Shown: positions 1-8,915, numbered from the stretch's first letter. The stretch is 64,000 nt of DNA from Paraburkholderia edwinii (GCF_019428685.1 NZ_CP080096.1:1426001-1490000), one strand, 5' to 3'. The notes: generated from the letters alone by a model not told the origin. Made by a program: numbers and translations.

Positions 1-549
1 AATCTCGGCGACGTTGGGCAGCAGCAGAACATCAACCTCATTACGTGCGGCGGCCAGGCGAGCTTGCCGCTAGTTCATGCGCTAAGAAATACCACCAAAC
101 GCATTGATTACATCGAAGTCGTGTCGACGATTGCGGCCGCTAGCGCCGGCCTCGCCACGCGCGAAAACATCAACCAGTATCTGCTCACCACCGAACATGC
201 GCTGGCGCGCTTTAGCGGCGCGCCGGAGGTCAAGGCGATTCTGAATATCAATCCGGCCGAACCGGGCGTCTCGATGCAAACGACGATTTACGCCTATGCG
301 TCGTTCGACGATTTCGGCGCGATCGAACTCGAGATAGAACGGGCGGCCGATGCGGTTCGCGAATACGTTCCCGGCTTTGAAATCGTGCTGAAGCCCGTGC
401 TCGATGCGGGCAGGATCACCGTCAGCGTGACGGTGCGCGGCAGCGGTCATTATCTGCCGCAATACGCGGGCAATCTCGACATCATCAATTGTGCGGCGAT
501 TGCGGTCGCAAAGAGCCGGCACGAACATATCGCGAGCAAAAGATCATGA
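1..549 (+). CDS. mhpF: acetaldehyde dehydrogenase (acetylating), 5' truncated
   Basis: The reading frame is open from base 1, so the N-terminal NAD-binding half lies outside the window and 182 residues remain. It should oxidise acetaldehyde with CoA and NAD+ to acetyl-CoA, as the MhpF/BphJ/DmpF family does. The motif TCGGQAS at visible residues 15-21 holds the expected catalytic cysteine (bases 46-48). The following PLVHAL, the dimerisation-domain stretch NINPAEPGVSMQTTIYA and the terminal NCAAIAVAK are also typical. The stop overlaps the aldolase start by four bases (ATGA), which implies translational coupling. That fits the known BphI-BphJ complex, in which acetaldehyde is channelled between the two enzymes. 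Family assignment is firm; the gene symbol is by homology class only. Confidence 0.93.
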   Translation, partial: NLGDVGQQQNINLITCGGQASLPLVHALRNTTKRIDYIEVVSTIAAASAGLATRENINQYLLTTEHALARFSGAPEVKAILNINPAEPGVSMQTTIYAYASFDDFGAIELEIERAADAVREYVPGFEIVLKPVLDAGRITVSVTVRGSGHYLPQYAGNLDIINCAAIAVAKSRHEHIASKRS

Positions 550-1571
550 CGAACACCATCATTCTGAGCGACGCAAGCTTGCGCGACGGCAACCACGCCG
601 TTCGCCATCAATTGACGGCGCAGCAGATTGCGAGCTATGCAAGAGCCGCCGACGAAGCCGGTATCGATATCGTCGAAGTCGGTCACGGCAACGGCCTGGG
701 CGCATCGTCATGCCTGCTCGGCAAGGCCACCAGCACCGATACGGAGATGCTGGCCGCGGCGCGTGCAAACCTGCGGCGCTCGAAGCTTAGCGTGCACTTC
801 ATTCCGGGCTTTGCGAAGACGACCGATATCGAGCGCGCGCTCGAGGTGGGCGTGGACGTGTTCCGCATCGCGTCGCATTGCACCGAAGCGAACATCACGC
901 GCCAGTACATCGAGCACGCCAAGCAGGCGGGAAAAACCGCGTACGGCGTGCTGATGATGTCGCATATGGCGGATGCCGCAGAACTGCTGAGGCAGGCGAA
1001 GCTGATGCAATCGTATGGCGCCGATGCGATCGTCTTGATGGACAGTGCGGGCTTTTCGACGCCGGGCGACGTCGCGGAAAAGGTCGGGCGGCTCGTCGAG
1101 CATCTTTCGGTGGCGGTCGGCTATCACGCGCACAACAATCTCGGGCTCGCCGTGGCGAATTCGATCGTTGCCGTGCAATGCGGCGCGACGATGCTCGATG
1201 CCTGCGTGCGCGGCTTCGGCGCGGGCGCGGGCAACACACAGCTCGAAGCGCTTGTTGCCGTGCTCGAACGATACGGTTACGCGACGCGCACCGACTTCGC
1301 CCGCACGGCGGTGCTTGCCAAGGTGACCGAGTCGTTCCTGCCGGTGCGCACGCCGCATATTCCGATCGCGAACATCACGACGGGCGTCTACGGTCTTTTC
1401 TCCGGCTTTGTGCCGCATATCGAGCGCCTCGCGACCGAACTGAAAATCGATGCGTTCGAGCTGTGCGCGCGGCTTGCGGCGCGCAAGCTCGTCGCAGGGC
1501 AGGAGGACACCATCGTCGAAGAGGCGCACCGCCTTGCGGCCGAAATGAATGTCACGCGCGTGGCCGCATAA
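546..1571 (+). CDS. mhpE: 4-hydroxy-2-oxovalerate aldolase
   Basis: A 341-residue class II (metal-dependent) DRE-TIM aldolase that splits 4-hydroxy-2-oxovalerate into pyruvate and acetaldehyde. The N-terminal DASLRDGNHAV (residues 9-19) carries the family's Arg13, Asp14 and catalytic His17. GYHAHNNLGLAVANS carries His194 and His196, the expected Mn2+ ligands. The C-terminal 70 residues match the communication domain that docks on the dehydrogenase. I start it at the ATG overlapping the previous stop, not at the longer upstream frame, because that ATG gives exactly LSDASLRDG. It is co-transcribed with the dehydrogenase and the three genes downstream. No 2-hydroxypentadienoate hydratase or ring-cleavage dioxygenase is visible, so the earlier pathway steps are either upstream or not of the classical meta type. 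Confidence 0.95.
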   Translation: MTNTIILSDASLRDGNHAVRHQLTAQQIASYARAADEAGIDIVEVGHGNGLGASSCLLGKATSTDTEMLAAARANLRRSKLSVHFIPGFAKTTDIERALEVGVDVFRIASHCTEANITRQYIEHAKQAGKTAYGVLMMSHMADAAELLRQAKLMQSYGADAIVLMDSAGFSTPGDVAEKVGRLVEHLSVAVGYHAHNNLGLAVANSIVAVQCGATMLDACVRGFGAGAGNTQLEALVAVLERYGYATRTDFARTAVLAKVTESFLPVRTPHIPIANITTGVYGLFSGFVPHIERLATELKIDAFELCARLAARKLVAGQEDTIVEEAHRLAAEMNVTRVAA

Positions 1572-1592
1572 ATCAAAACAAGGAGACACACG

Positions 1593-1973
1593 ATGATCAA
1601 GAAAAACGCCGCATCGCATCACATCTGGACCGATCTTCAGGCGAAGCGACTTGACCCGAAGATCATGCAGGAGATCATTCAGGGTAACGACATGATGCTG
1701 TCGCGGCTGACGCTCAAAGCCGGGGCGCAGGTCAGCCGGCATTCGCATCCAAATGAGCAGTTCACCTGCATTCTCGAAGGCGCGCTGGAGTTCAGGCTCG
1801 GCGAAGACCTCGAACAGTCGGCTACGGTCAGAGCCGGTGAAGTGCTGCATATTCCGGCCAACGTGCCGCATAGCGCGTTCGCGCTCGAAGACACGATCGA
1901 TCTCGACATCTTCACGCCGCCGCGCGAGGACTGGATGAAGCCGGGCGGCGAAGACTACTTCAGGAAGGGCTAA
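1593..1973 (+). CDS. small cupin-domain protein
   Basis: A 126-residue single-domain cupin. The motif HSHPNEQFTCILEGALEF (residues about 50-67) and the later VPHSAFA supply the usual two His, Glu and His metal ligands of a beta-barrel cupin. The sequence AAGGAG lies 8 bases before the ATG. It sits 21 bases after the aldolase stop and 2 bases before the next gene, so it belongs to this operon. Small cupins next to carboxymuconolactone-decarboxylase genes are common in aromatic and oxo-acid catabolic operons, where they may be isomerases, dioxygenase-like enzymes or metabolite binders. The substrate is unknown here. Confidence 0.85.
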   Translation: MIKKNAASHHIWTDLQAKRLDPKIMQEIIQGNDMMLSRLTLKAGAQVSRHSHPNEQFTCILEGALEFRLGEDLEQSATVRAGEVLHIPANVPHSAFALEDTIDLDIFTPPREDWMKPGGEDYFRKG

Positions 1974-1975
1974 TC

Positions 1976-2368
1976 GTGGAACAGGAAAAGCCTGGTAACG
2001 CCGATCATCTTTCGGCGGGGCAACGGGAACTGGACAACGTCTATCACCCGGAGCACGCGGCGTGGCTCAGGGAGGTGAAGTCGTTTTGCCCTGACTACTT
2101 TTCGATTATCGAAGAGTTCGGGCTCGGCAATCTGTGGCAAAGGCCGATGTTCACGGCGCGCGAGAAAGAACTGATTGTCTTTTCGACGCTGATTACGCAA
2201 GGCGATGCGGACAAGCAGATCCGTCAGCACGTTCATACCGGCCTGAAGCGCGGCATGCGCGTCGAGGAAATGCTCGAATGCGTCATTCTGCTCGCGGTCT
2301 ATGTCGGCGTGCCGCGCACGCTGAACGCGATCAGCATCATCAAATCGGAACTGGAGGCCACGCGATGA
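1976..2368 (+). CDS. carboxymuconolactone decarboxylase family protein
   Basis: A 130-residue all-helical protein of the CMD/AhpD superfamily. The stretch RPMFTAREKELIVFSTLITQGD followed by QHVHTGLKRG and VEEMLECVILLAVYVGVP is characteristic of the gamma-carboxymuconolactone decarboxylase subgroup. No CxxC redox pair is present, as in true CMD rather than AhpD peroxidases. The start is a GTG two bases after the cupin stop, with AGGAAGG upstream inside the cupin gene. Its stop overlaps the next ATG (ATGA). In this operon it is a candidate decarboxylase or lactone-processing enzyme; the actual reaction is not known. Confidence 0.85.
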   Translation: MEQEKPGNADHLSAGQRELDNVYHPEHAAWLREVKSFCPDYFSIIEEFGLGNLWQRPMFTAREKELIVFSTLITQGDADKQIRQHVHTGLKRGMRVEEMLECVILLAVYVGVPRTLNAISIIKSELEATR

Positions 2369-4113
2369 ACGTCGCCGACGCAATCGTCAAGGTGCTGCGT
2401 GACGAGGGCATCCGGCATGTGTTCTGCGTACCGGGCGCGGCAATCGACCCGTTACTCGAAGCCTTGTCGCGCCAGCATGACGTCGAGGCGGTGGTCTGTG
2501 CGCACGAGGCTGGCGCCGCATTCGCGGCGGACGGTTACAGCCGCGCGAGCGGGCGTTTCGGTGTGTATGCCACGACGAGCGGCCCGGGCTTCACGAATAC
2601 GATGACCGCGTTGGCGACAGCCTATACGGACCGCTCGGCGGTGCTCGCCATTTCCGGCGAAGTGCGGCGCGATGCGATGGGCCGCGGCGCATTTCAGGAT
2701 TCGAGCGCGGCCGGCATGCGCGCGAACAGCATGGCCACGCCGGTTACCGCCTTGCAGCTCGACCTTAACGTGCCGGCGCTGACGTTCAATCATCTGCACC
2801 GTTTGCTGAACGGCATGCTGGGGCACGCAACGCGCGGCCCGGTGCATCTGTCTATACCGGCCGATGTGCAGCGTGCGGATGTCGCCGGCAGTTGGTCCGC
2901 GCTTGACGAACGGCTTTATCAGCCGCGCTTCGTCGATGCGCACAGTTGCGGGGCATTCTGGGATCGTGTGGATGCCGGTCATAAAGTCGCGATTCTGGCC
3001 GGCAGCGGATGCGTGCAATCGCGCGCTGCGGAGGAACTAAAACGCTTTGCGGAACGCTTCGACGTGCCGGTGGCGACAACGTTGGCCGCGAAAGGGGTTT
3101 TTCCCGAAGATCATCCATTGAGTCTCGGCGTGCTCGGCTGGTGCGGCAATCATGCGGCGCACGATGCGCTAACCCGCGGCGAACTCGACGCGCTGTTCGT
3201 GATCGGCTCGCGGCTCAATATGCTCGATACGGTGATGTGGAGCGAGGGCCTCAAGCCTAGGCACGCGATGATCGTCAACGACATCAACGTATCGAACGTG
3301 TTTCGCGACTACGAGGTCGACCTGTCGATACTCGGCGACGCGCGCACCTGCCTCGAGATGCTTAACGATGCATCGCATGAAGTGTCGGCGCGTTTGCGCG
3401 CGAGCCGTGCGGCAAGACGCGACTGGGTATCTGAACTGAAAGCACGGCACACGTCGAATCATGCCGATGTCCGTCGCCATGCAAGAGCCGATTCGCTTGC
3501 AGCAAGCATTCACCCAGGCGATGCGATTCTGGCGCTGCGCCGGGTGATGCCACGCTCGACGCGCCTTTTTATCGACAGCGGCGCGCATGCCTTCTTCGCC
3601 GGGCACTATTGGACCGCCTATGAGCCGGGACGCTTTTTCACGTCGATCAAATATATGGGTGCGATGGGCTGGGCGATTCCCGCGGCAATGGGTGCACAAC
3701 TCGGTGCACAACCCGGCGCACAACTGACCGAGCCCAACGATCCGTGCGTGGTCGTCACCGGCGACGGTTGCATGCTGATGCATGGCGTGGAGATCCAGAC
3801 CGCGGCACGTTACGGTGTGCCGCTGATCTGTGTGGTGTTCAATAACTCGGCTTTTGGCAATCCGAAGCTGCGCGCCGACCGTGTCAGCGAGGCGATGGCG
3901 CGCTTGCATGCGTTGCCGACGCACGACTGGGCGAAGTTCGCGAATTCGGTCGGTGCGTTGGGGATCACGGTCGACGATCCGTTGAAGCTCACCCATGCCT
4001 TCGAACAGGCGTTGGCCGCGAAAACGACGGTGGTGGTCGATGTGCGCACCGGCAACTATCCAACGCCAACGGAGCGGTTTGATGAAGAGGCGCTCGCCGG
4101 GTCTTCGCACTAG
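2365..4113 (+). CDS. thiamine-diphosphate-dependent enzyme, acetolactate synthase-like
   Basis: A 582-residue three-domain ThDP enzyme of the acetolactate synthase/benzoylformate decarboxylase superfamily. The Pyr domain holds the catalytic Glu48 in CAHEAGAAF. A central Rossmann-like domain follows. The PP domain has the ThDP/Mg motif starting GDGCML and ending VVFNN about 28 residues later. The start overlaps the CMD stop (ATGA), so it is coupled to the genes that make pyruvate, acetaldehyde and acetyl-CoA. It could ligate pyruvate with acetaldehyde (acetoin or acetolactate type), or cleave an upstream 2-oxo acid. The sequence alone does not decide. A GAQ-rich insertion from a 12-bp triplication sits before the PP domain. 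It is not the housekeeping IlvB, as no small subunit IlvN follows. Confidence 0.85.
   Translation: MNVADAIVKVLRDEGIRHVFCVPGAAIDPLLEALSRQHDVEAVVCAHEAGAAFAADGYSRASGRFGVYATTSGPGFTNTMTALATAYTDRSAVLAISGEVRRDAMGRGAFQDSSAAGMRANSMATPVTALQLDLNVPALTFNHLHRLLNGMLGHATRGPVHLSIPADVQRADVAGSWSALDERLYQPRFVDAHSCGAFWDRVDAGHKVAILAGSGCVQSRAAEELKRFAERFDVPVATTLAAKGVFPEDHPLSLGVLGWCGNHAAHDALTRGELDALFVIGSRLNMLDTVMWSEGLKPRHAMIVNDINVSNVFRDYEVDLSILGDARTCLEMLNDASHEVSARLRASRAARRDWVSELKARHTSNHADVRRHARADSLAASIHPGDAILALRRVMPRSTRLFIDSGAHAFFAGHYWTAYEPGRFFTSIKYMGAMGWAIPAAMGAQLGAQPGAQLTEPNDPCVVVTGDGCMLMHGVEIQTAARYGVPLICVVFNNSAFGNPKLRADRVSEAMARLHALPTHDWAKFANSVGALGITVDDPLKLTHAFEQALAAKTTVVVDVRTGNYPTPTERFDEEALAGSSH
3691..3726 (+). repeat. 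12-bp tandem triplication inside the ThDP-enzyme gene
   Basis: Three consecutive 12-bp units (GGTGCACAACTC, GGTGCACAACCC, GGCGCACAACTG) encode GAQL-GAQP-GAQL just before the ThDP-binding domain. The frame is kept. Because 12 is a multiple of 3, changes in copy number would lengthen or shorten a surface loop without breaking the protein. Confidence 0.85.
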
Positions 4114-4142
4114 AAACGTTAAAAAGGAAGCTGCCTCTACTG

Positions 4143-4427
4143 TTACTGGTGAGCGCCCGAAGCGGGTTCGCTAGCCGTGGCCGAAGGCGTGCTTTTGACC
4201 GGAGCCTGTTGCGTTTCGCTGCCCTGGCCTGCCGTTGCCGCGGAATTGCTCGTCGCGTCGGCTGCCGCGCTTTGCCCCGGCGTGCCGCTCGGCCCCGCGC
4301 TGTTGCTCATCACGCCGCTGCTGCCGGCGCTCAGATTTTCGCCGGCCTTCTGATCGGCCTTGTTGCATGCGGCGACGCCGAACACCAATGCGGCCGCGGA
4401 GAATGCAACGCTGATGAATCGTTTCAT
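4143..4427 (-). CDS. small Ala/Ser/Gly-rich lipoprotein
   Basis: A 94-residue predicted lipoprotein. MKRFISVAFSAAALVFG is a signal peptide, followed by the lipobox VAAC with the modified cysteine near residue 21. The mature part is low-complexity (Ser, Ala, Gly, Thr, Gln) with no recognisable domain. The start is chosen at the ATG at 4427 because AGGAGACAGG lies directly upstream; the longer frame to 4466 lacks a ribosome site. It converges with the ThDP-enzyme gene. The signal peptide closely resembles that of the short lipoprotein at 34164-34316, so the two look like members of one family. Function is unknown. Confidence 0.75.
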   Translation of the reverse strand: MKRFISVAFSAAALVFGVAACNKADQKAGENLSAGSSGVMSNSAGPSGTPGQSAAADATSNSAATAGQGSETQQAPVKSTPSATASEPASGAHQ

Positions 4428-4581
4428 CCTGTCTCCTCTGTGATGTGAGGCCATTCCATTTAACACGCAGCAGGGTTCATACCCGATTCCCTCATTCGCA
4501 AGGGAACATCGCTTGCGTGCCTGCTTAAAAGATCGCGACGTATCGATCGACGCCGATCATCACTCTTGCAGGAGAGCATCA

Positions 4582-5532
4582 ATGTCCGCATCGTTATCCA
4601 CATCCACCATGCATGCGTACCGCATTCGCCGCTTCGGCGGCGCGGATGCCGTGCAACTCGACTCGATACCCATTCCCGAACCCGCGCCGAATGAAGTGCT
4701 GGTGCAAGTGCTGGCCGCGAGCGTCAATCCCGTCGACATAAAAACGCGCGAAGGCCGCTATCCGGCGATTCGCGAAGACGCGCTGCCTTTCACGCTGGGA
4801 CGGGATTTCGTCGGCAAAGTAATGCGGGTCGGCCGCGACGCCGTGCAATGGCGCGCTGATCAGCATGTATACGCTTTCGTCGGCCAGGGGCAGGGCGCGT
4901 TTGCCGAGTTTGTCGTAATCGACGCTGCCGCGCTCGCCGAGCCGCCGCATTCCGTCGATATCGCCACGGCAGCCGCAGTGCCCCTTGCCGCACTGACCGC
5001 GTGGCAAGGCATCTTCGATCAGGGATTGCTTGAGAAAGGAGAGCGCGTGCTCGTACACGCGGCGGCGGGCGGCGTCGGCCATCTAGCTGTGCAGTTTGCG
5101 CGCGAGAAGGGGGCTGAAGTCTATGCGACCGCATCGGGCGATGGCATCGACTTTGTCCGCTCGCTCGGCATCGAGCACGTAGTCGATTATCGAAGCCAGC
5201 GCTTTGAAGACATCGCGCGCGAGATGGACCTCGTGTTCGATCTGGTCGGTGGCGAGACACAGTCGCGCTCGTGGCCGCTCGTCAAACGCGGCGGCGCGCT
5301 TGTGTCGACGCTAACGGAGCCTTCGCAAGCCGAGGCCGCCGCACGCGGCGCGCGAGGCGCACGCTTTACGGCGCGGCCGGACGGCGCGCAACTCGCTTCG
5401 ATTGCTGCGCTGATCGACGAGGGCCGCGTGAAGGTGCGCGTGGCCGAACAGTTCGCGTTCGACAATCTAAAACAGGCGTTCGCGCGCATCGAAGCGGGCC
5501 ACGTGCGTGGAAAGATCGTCGTAAAGGCTTAG
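4582..5532 (+). CDS. NAD(P)-dependent zinc-free alcohol dehydrogenase / quinone oxidoreductase-like
   Basis: A 316-residue medium-chain dehydrogenase/reductase of the quinone oxidoreductase (QOR) type. The GroES-like N-terminus includes VNPVDIKTREGRYP and LGRDFVGKVMRVG. The cofactor domain carries the Rossmann motif AAAGGVGHLAVQFAREKG. The structural-zinc cysteines of classical alcohol dehydrogenases are absent, as expected for QORs, which reduce quinones or enones with NADPH. The start is the ATG at 4582 after AGGAGAG. It is monocistronic by spacing. The substrate cannot be told from sequence. Confidence 0.88.
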   Translation: MSASLSTSTMHAYRIRRFGGADAVQLDSIPIPEPAPNEVLVQVLAASVNPVDIKTREGRYPAIREDALPFTLGRDFVGKVMRVGRDAVQWRADQHVYAFVGQGQGAFAEFVVIDAAALAEPPHSVDIATAAAVPLAALTAWQGIFDQGLLEKGERVLVHAAAGGVGHLAVQFAREKGAEVYATASGDGIDFVRSLGIEHVVDYRSQRFEDIAREMDLVFDLVGGETQSRSWPLVKRGGALVSTLTEPSQAEAAARGARGARFTARPDGAQLASIAALIDEGRVKVRVAEQFAFDNLKQAFARIEAGHVRGKIVVKA

Positions 5533-5752
5533 CGATATCGAAGGCAGACGAAGTTGCGATCGCCGATGGATGCGGCAAACGCGTGCAGGCAGCCTGCCGT
5601 CCGAAATGCGCGCGATACGTACAAACCGGGACAGTTCATCCTGGCATAGCCTTTCCGGTGTCCGCACACCACACGCAATCGCACGCGATCTGCATGCGAT
5701 TCACGTATCGGCGTGGACACACACCGTTCATCGTCATTGCAGGTCTCGAAGT

Positions 5753-6025
5753 ATGTTTCGACGCTACGAATATAAGGGTTTTGTCGTCAGCATCGCAGTG
5801 GAAACGAACTGCCGTATGCCATTGCATAAGCCCCATACACGGAGTACGCAAAGCTTCCTTGCGATCGTGCAGGTCGCGAACAAGACCGAGGCCATTCCAT
5901 TGACGGCTCCGTTGCATCTGGCAGGCAGAACCGGCGAGGATTTCCACACCGAAGCCGACGCGTTGATGGGCGGCTATGCGGCAGGGCAGCGGCTTATCGA
6001 CGAAATACTGCACGTGCCTCATTGA
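5753..6025 (+). CDS. hypothetical protein, 90 aa
   Basis: I take the ATG at 5753 (MFRRYEYKGFVV), giving 90 residues. The N-terminal aromatic-rich beta-like start and the end GGYAAGQRLIDEILH resemble small uncharacterised proteins common in Burkholderia, but I cannot name a domain. The frame is open further upstream to 5570, but that part is rich in Arg/His/Ser and looks non-coding. It converges on gcd, whose stop is 18 bases away. No signal peptide or membrane segment is seen. Ribosome-site support is weak, so confidence is moderate. Confidence 0.55.
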   Translation: MFRRYEYKGFVVSIAVETNCRMPLHKPHTRSTQSFLAIVQVANKTEAIPLTAPLHLAGRTGEDFHTEADALMGGYAAGQRLIDEILHVPH

Positions 6026-6042
6026 CCACATCCTCGCGTGCG

Positions 6043-8493
6043 CTACTGCTTTTCAGGCAACGCGTAAGCAACGATGTAGTCGCCCAGCTTGGTTCCGAAC
6101 GACCCATGCCCGCCGGCGGCAATGACGACGAACTGCTTACCGTTCGCCTCGTACGTCATCGGCGTTGCCTGGCCGCCTGCCGGCAGCCGCGCGCGCCATA
6201 GTTCGCGGCCTGTGTCGGTGCTGAACGCGCGCAGGTAGTTGTCGGCGGTGGCGCCGATAAAGAACACGTGGCCCGCAGTCGTCATCGGGCCGCCGAGCAT
6301 CGGCATGCCCATGCGGAACGGCAACGGCAAGGGCGAACTGTCGCGCACGGTGCCGATGCGCTTTTTCCACACGATCTGATTCGTCTCCAGATCGAGCGCC
6401 GCGACATAACCCCACGCCGGTTCCTTGCACGGCAGCCCAAGCGGCGACAGGAACGGATTCAGCGTCACGCCGAACGGCACGCCATACTGCGGCTGCACGC
6501 CGGCTTCGGTGCCGGTGCCGCTTTGACCCGCGCCTTGACTCGCAGCAGGCGGCTCCATCGGATTATGCGGACCGCGCGGAATCAGCCTGGATACGAACGG
6601 CAAGGCAATCGGGTTTGCGATCGCGATATGCCGGTCCGTATCGATGGCAAGTCCACCCCATTCGAACATGCCGAGATTGCCGGGGAAAACGAGTGTGCCT
6701 TGCTCGGATGGCGGCGTAAACGGCCCCTCGTAGCGCAGACGATGGAACATCACGCGGCACACGAGCTGGTCGTACATCGTGGCGCCCCACATATCGGCGC
6801 CGCGCAGATTTTGCGCGGGACGGAAAGTCAGTTGCGAATAGGGCTGCGTCGGGGAAACGCGATCGCCCGGCGCGGCGCCTTGCGGCACCGGCTCTTCGGG
6901 TGCGGGCACGATCAGCTTGCCGGTGCGGCGATCGAGCACGAAGATATTGCCCGTCTTGGCCGGCGCGTAGACGGCGGGCACGATATTGCCGTTCGCGTCC
7001 TTGAGGTCGACGAGGGTCGGCTGCGCGGGCAGGTCCATATCCCACAGATCGTGGTGCACGGTCTGATAGAACCACGCGAGCTTGCCTGTCGATGCGTGCA
7101 GCGCGAGCAGTCCGCTTGCATAACGCTCCATATCCGGCGTGCGGCGGCCGCCCCAGATGTCGGGCGTGCTCACGCCCATCGGCAAATACACGAGGTCGAG
7201 CTTGGGATCGTACGCGGCGGGCGCCCATGAGTTCGGCGAATTCGCGACGAAGCTGTGCTGGTCGTCGGGTATCGCGTTCGGCGCATGCGCGCCCGGGTCG
7301 AACGCCCAGAGCAGCTTGCCGGTTTCGACGTCGAAGCCGCGAATCGCGCCGGATGGCTCGCTCACAGAAAAGTTGTCGGTCACCGAGCCGGCCACGACGA
7401 TCACTTTATCCGTGACGATCGGCGGCGAGGTCGGTTCATAGGCGCCTGAGGTTTTGACGGGTTCGAGATGCTGCAAATCGAGGTCGCCGTTATTGCCGAA
7501 TCCGGCGCAGCGCTGGCCTGTCGCCGCATCGAGTTCGTACAGGTGGCCATTGTTGACGGGCAAAATCACGCGCCGCGAGCACATCGGCAAGGCCGCTTGT
7601 GCTTGCGTCGTCGTCGCCGCGCTTGCAGCGGCGGTCTCGTGATACGACACGCCGCGGCAGGTTACGTGCTGAAAGCCTGGGTTCGTCTTGAGGCCCGGAT
7701 CGAAGCGCCATTTTTCCTTACCCGTTGCCGCATCGAGCGCGAACAGTTTCTGATGCGGCGAGCACAGATAAAGCATGCTGCCGATCTTGATCGGCGTGAC
7801 CTCATCGGTAATTTCCTGCGGGTCGTTCTTGCCCTTGCGATCGCCGGTTTCGAAGGTCCACGCAATTTGCAGATTCTTCACGTTCTGCTCGTTGATCTGC
7901 GCAAGCGGCGAATAGCGCGTGCCGCCTTGCGTGCGGCCGTAAGCGGGCCAGTCGCCCGCGCGCGGATCGGAGTCTGGTGTCGGCGACGACTGTTCCGCGG
8001 AAAGAGTGCCGTTGATCTGCTGCGGATCGTTGTACGCCGCGTAGACGAGTATCGTGGCGCTCGCGATCAGGCCGATGCCGATGACAAGCGCGGCCGGCAT
8101 GACCGCGCCGATGAACTGCCGGTAGATAAATGGAAGAATCAGCCAGACGCCGAACACGACCAGCACATCGATGCGCGGCGCGAGCGCCCAGAAGTCGAAA
8201 CCGGACTCGCTGACGGCCCATGCGAGCGTGCCGATCAGCAGCAATCCATAGAGCGCGAGCGCCCATCGATTGCGCTGGAAAACGAGCCATGCGACCGCGA
8301 GCATCGCGATGCCCGCGATCACGTAATACGGCGAGCCGCGCACCGAGATAAGCCAGATGCCACCGACAAGCAGGTAAAGGCCGGAAAGCGCGGCAAACAG
8401 TATGGTTAGCCATCGGGTCCAGCTGGCCCTTTGCGGGACAGGCTTCGGTAGTGGATCGCGCGTATTTCGCTGTGGTGGCGTATCGGTCGTCAT
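6043..8493 (-). CDS. gcd: membrane-bound PQQ-dependent glucose dehydrogenase
   Basis: An 816-residue quinoprotein that oxidises D-glucose to glucono-1,5-lactone in the periplasm and passes electrons to ubiquinone. The first 170 residues contain about five transmembrane segments (WLTILFAALSGLYLLVGGIW, then YYVIAGIAMLAVAWLVF and others), the Gcd-type membrane anchor. The remainder is an eight-bladed PQQ propeller with repeated blades such as LFALDAATGKEKWRFDPG and YVAALDLETNQIVWKKRIG. It ends GGHGSFGTKLGDYIVAYALPE, the usual Gcd C-terminus. The start is the ATG at 8493 (MTTDTPPQR). The frame is open upstream, but that part lacks hydrophobic character. No pqq biosynthesis genes are in the window, so the cofactor must come from elsewhere. 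Confidence 0.95.
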   Translation of the reverse strand: MTTDTPPQRNTRDPLPKPVPQRASWTRWLTILFAALSGLYLLVGGIWLISVRGSPYYVIAGIAMLAVAWLVFQRNRWALALYGLLLIGTLAWAVSESGFDFWALAPRIDVLVVFGVWLILPFIYRQFIGAVMPAALVIGIGLIASATILVYAAYNDPQQINGTLSAEQSSPTPDSDPRAGDWPAYGRTQGGTRYSPLAQINEQNVKNLQIAWTFETGDRKGKNDPQEITDEVTPIKIGSMLYLCSPHQKLFALDAATGKEKWRFDPGLKTNPGFQHVTCRGVSYHETAAASAATTTQAQAALPMCSRRVILPVNNGHLYELDAATGQRCAGFGNNGDLDLQHLEPVKTSGAYEPTSPPIVTDKVIVVAGSVTDNFSVSEPSGAIRGFDVETGKLLWAFDPGAHAPNAIPDDQHSFVANSPNSWAPAAYDPKLDLVYLPMGVSTPDIWGGRRTPDMERYASGLLALHASTGKLAWFYQTVHHDLWDMDLPAQPTLVDLKDANGNIVPAVYAPAKTGNIFVLDRRTGKLIVPAPEEPVPQGAAPGDRVSPTQPYSQLTFRPAQNLRGADMWGATMYDQLVCRVMFHRLRYEGPFTPPSEQGTLVFPGNLGMFEWGGLAIDTDRHIAIANPIALPFVSRLIPRGPHNPMEPPAASQGAGQSGTGTEAGVQPQYGVPFGVTLNPFLSPLGLPCKEPAWGYVAALDLETNQIVWKKRIGTVRDSSPLPLPFRMGMPMLGGPMTTAGHVFFIGATADNYLRAFSTDTGRELWRARLPAGGQATPMTYEANGKQFVVIAAGGHGSFGTKLGDYIVAYALPEKQ

Positions 8494-8876
8494 GGCGAAG
8501 AATCTCTGTCTATCTGTTTCGTATTTTTCGGTTCCCGCATCAGGCGTGCAGCGCGAAATGTTGTCCCGCGGTCGTCCGCGGTCGTCCCGCGGCGCTGCAT
8601 GGAGAGAGGCGGCCGAAGGACCGTCTTGCACACTCCGTTCCCGGCGGGAAATATGACGAGGGGGGAATGCCCGCCTGGCGCCGGCGGCCGCTGCTTACGT
8701 CGGCGCCCTAAGCGCAGGCTGCCAGTAATGTTCTTTAAGCATGCTTTACGGACGCGCATCAGCCATTGGCGGGTTGGCCATGCTCCGATACGCTATGTTT
8801 GGGGGCGCGCTATGTATTTACCCTCCTTCAGCGTCGCCCTACAAGCGGGGACTTGCCACCCCGTTGCGTGTTACGC

Positions 8877-8901
8877 GGCCGGCAACCTTGCGCTGCCGGC
8901 C
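8877..8901 (-). terminator. possible stem-loop downstream of the porin gene
   Basis: GGCCGGCA and TGCCGGCC form a perfect 8-bp stem around a 9-base loop, about 90 bases past the porin stop in its direction of transcription. No T-run follows on the minus strand, so it is not a textbook intrinsic terminator. It may act as a Rho-assisted or RNA-stabilising hairpin. Confidence 0.4.
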
Positions 8902-8915
8902 ACTTTCTCGGCCCT

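Noticed and set aside
708..1871. Long minus-strand open frame of 387 codons across the aldolase and cupin genes
   Set aside because: It is antisense to two genes with clear family motifs, and its product is Arg/His-rich with no recognisable domain.
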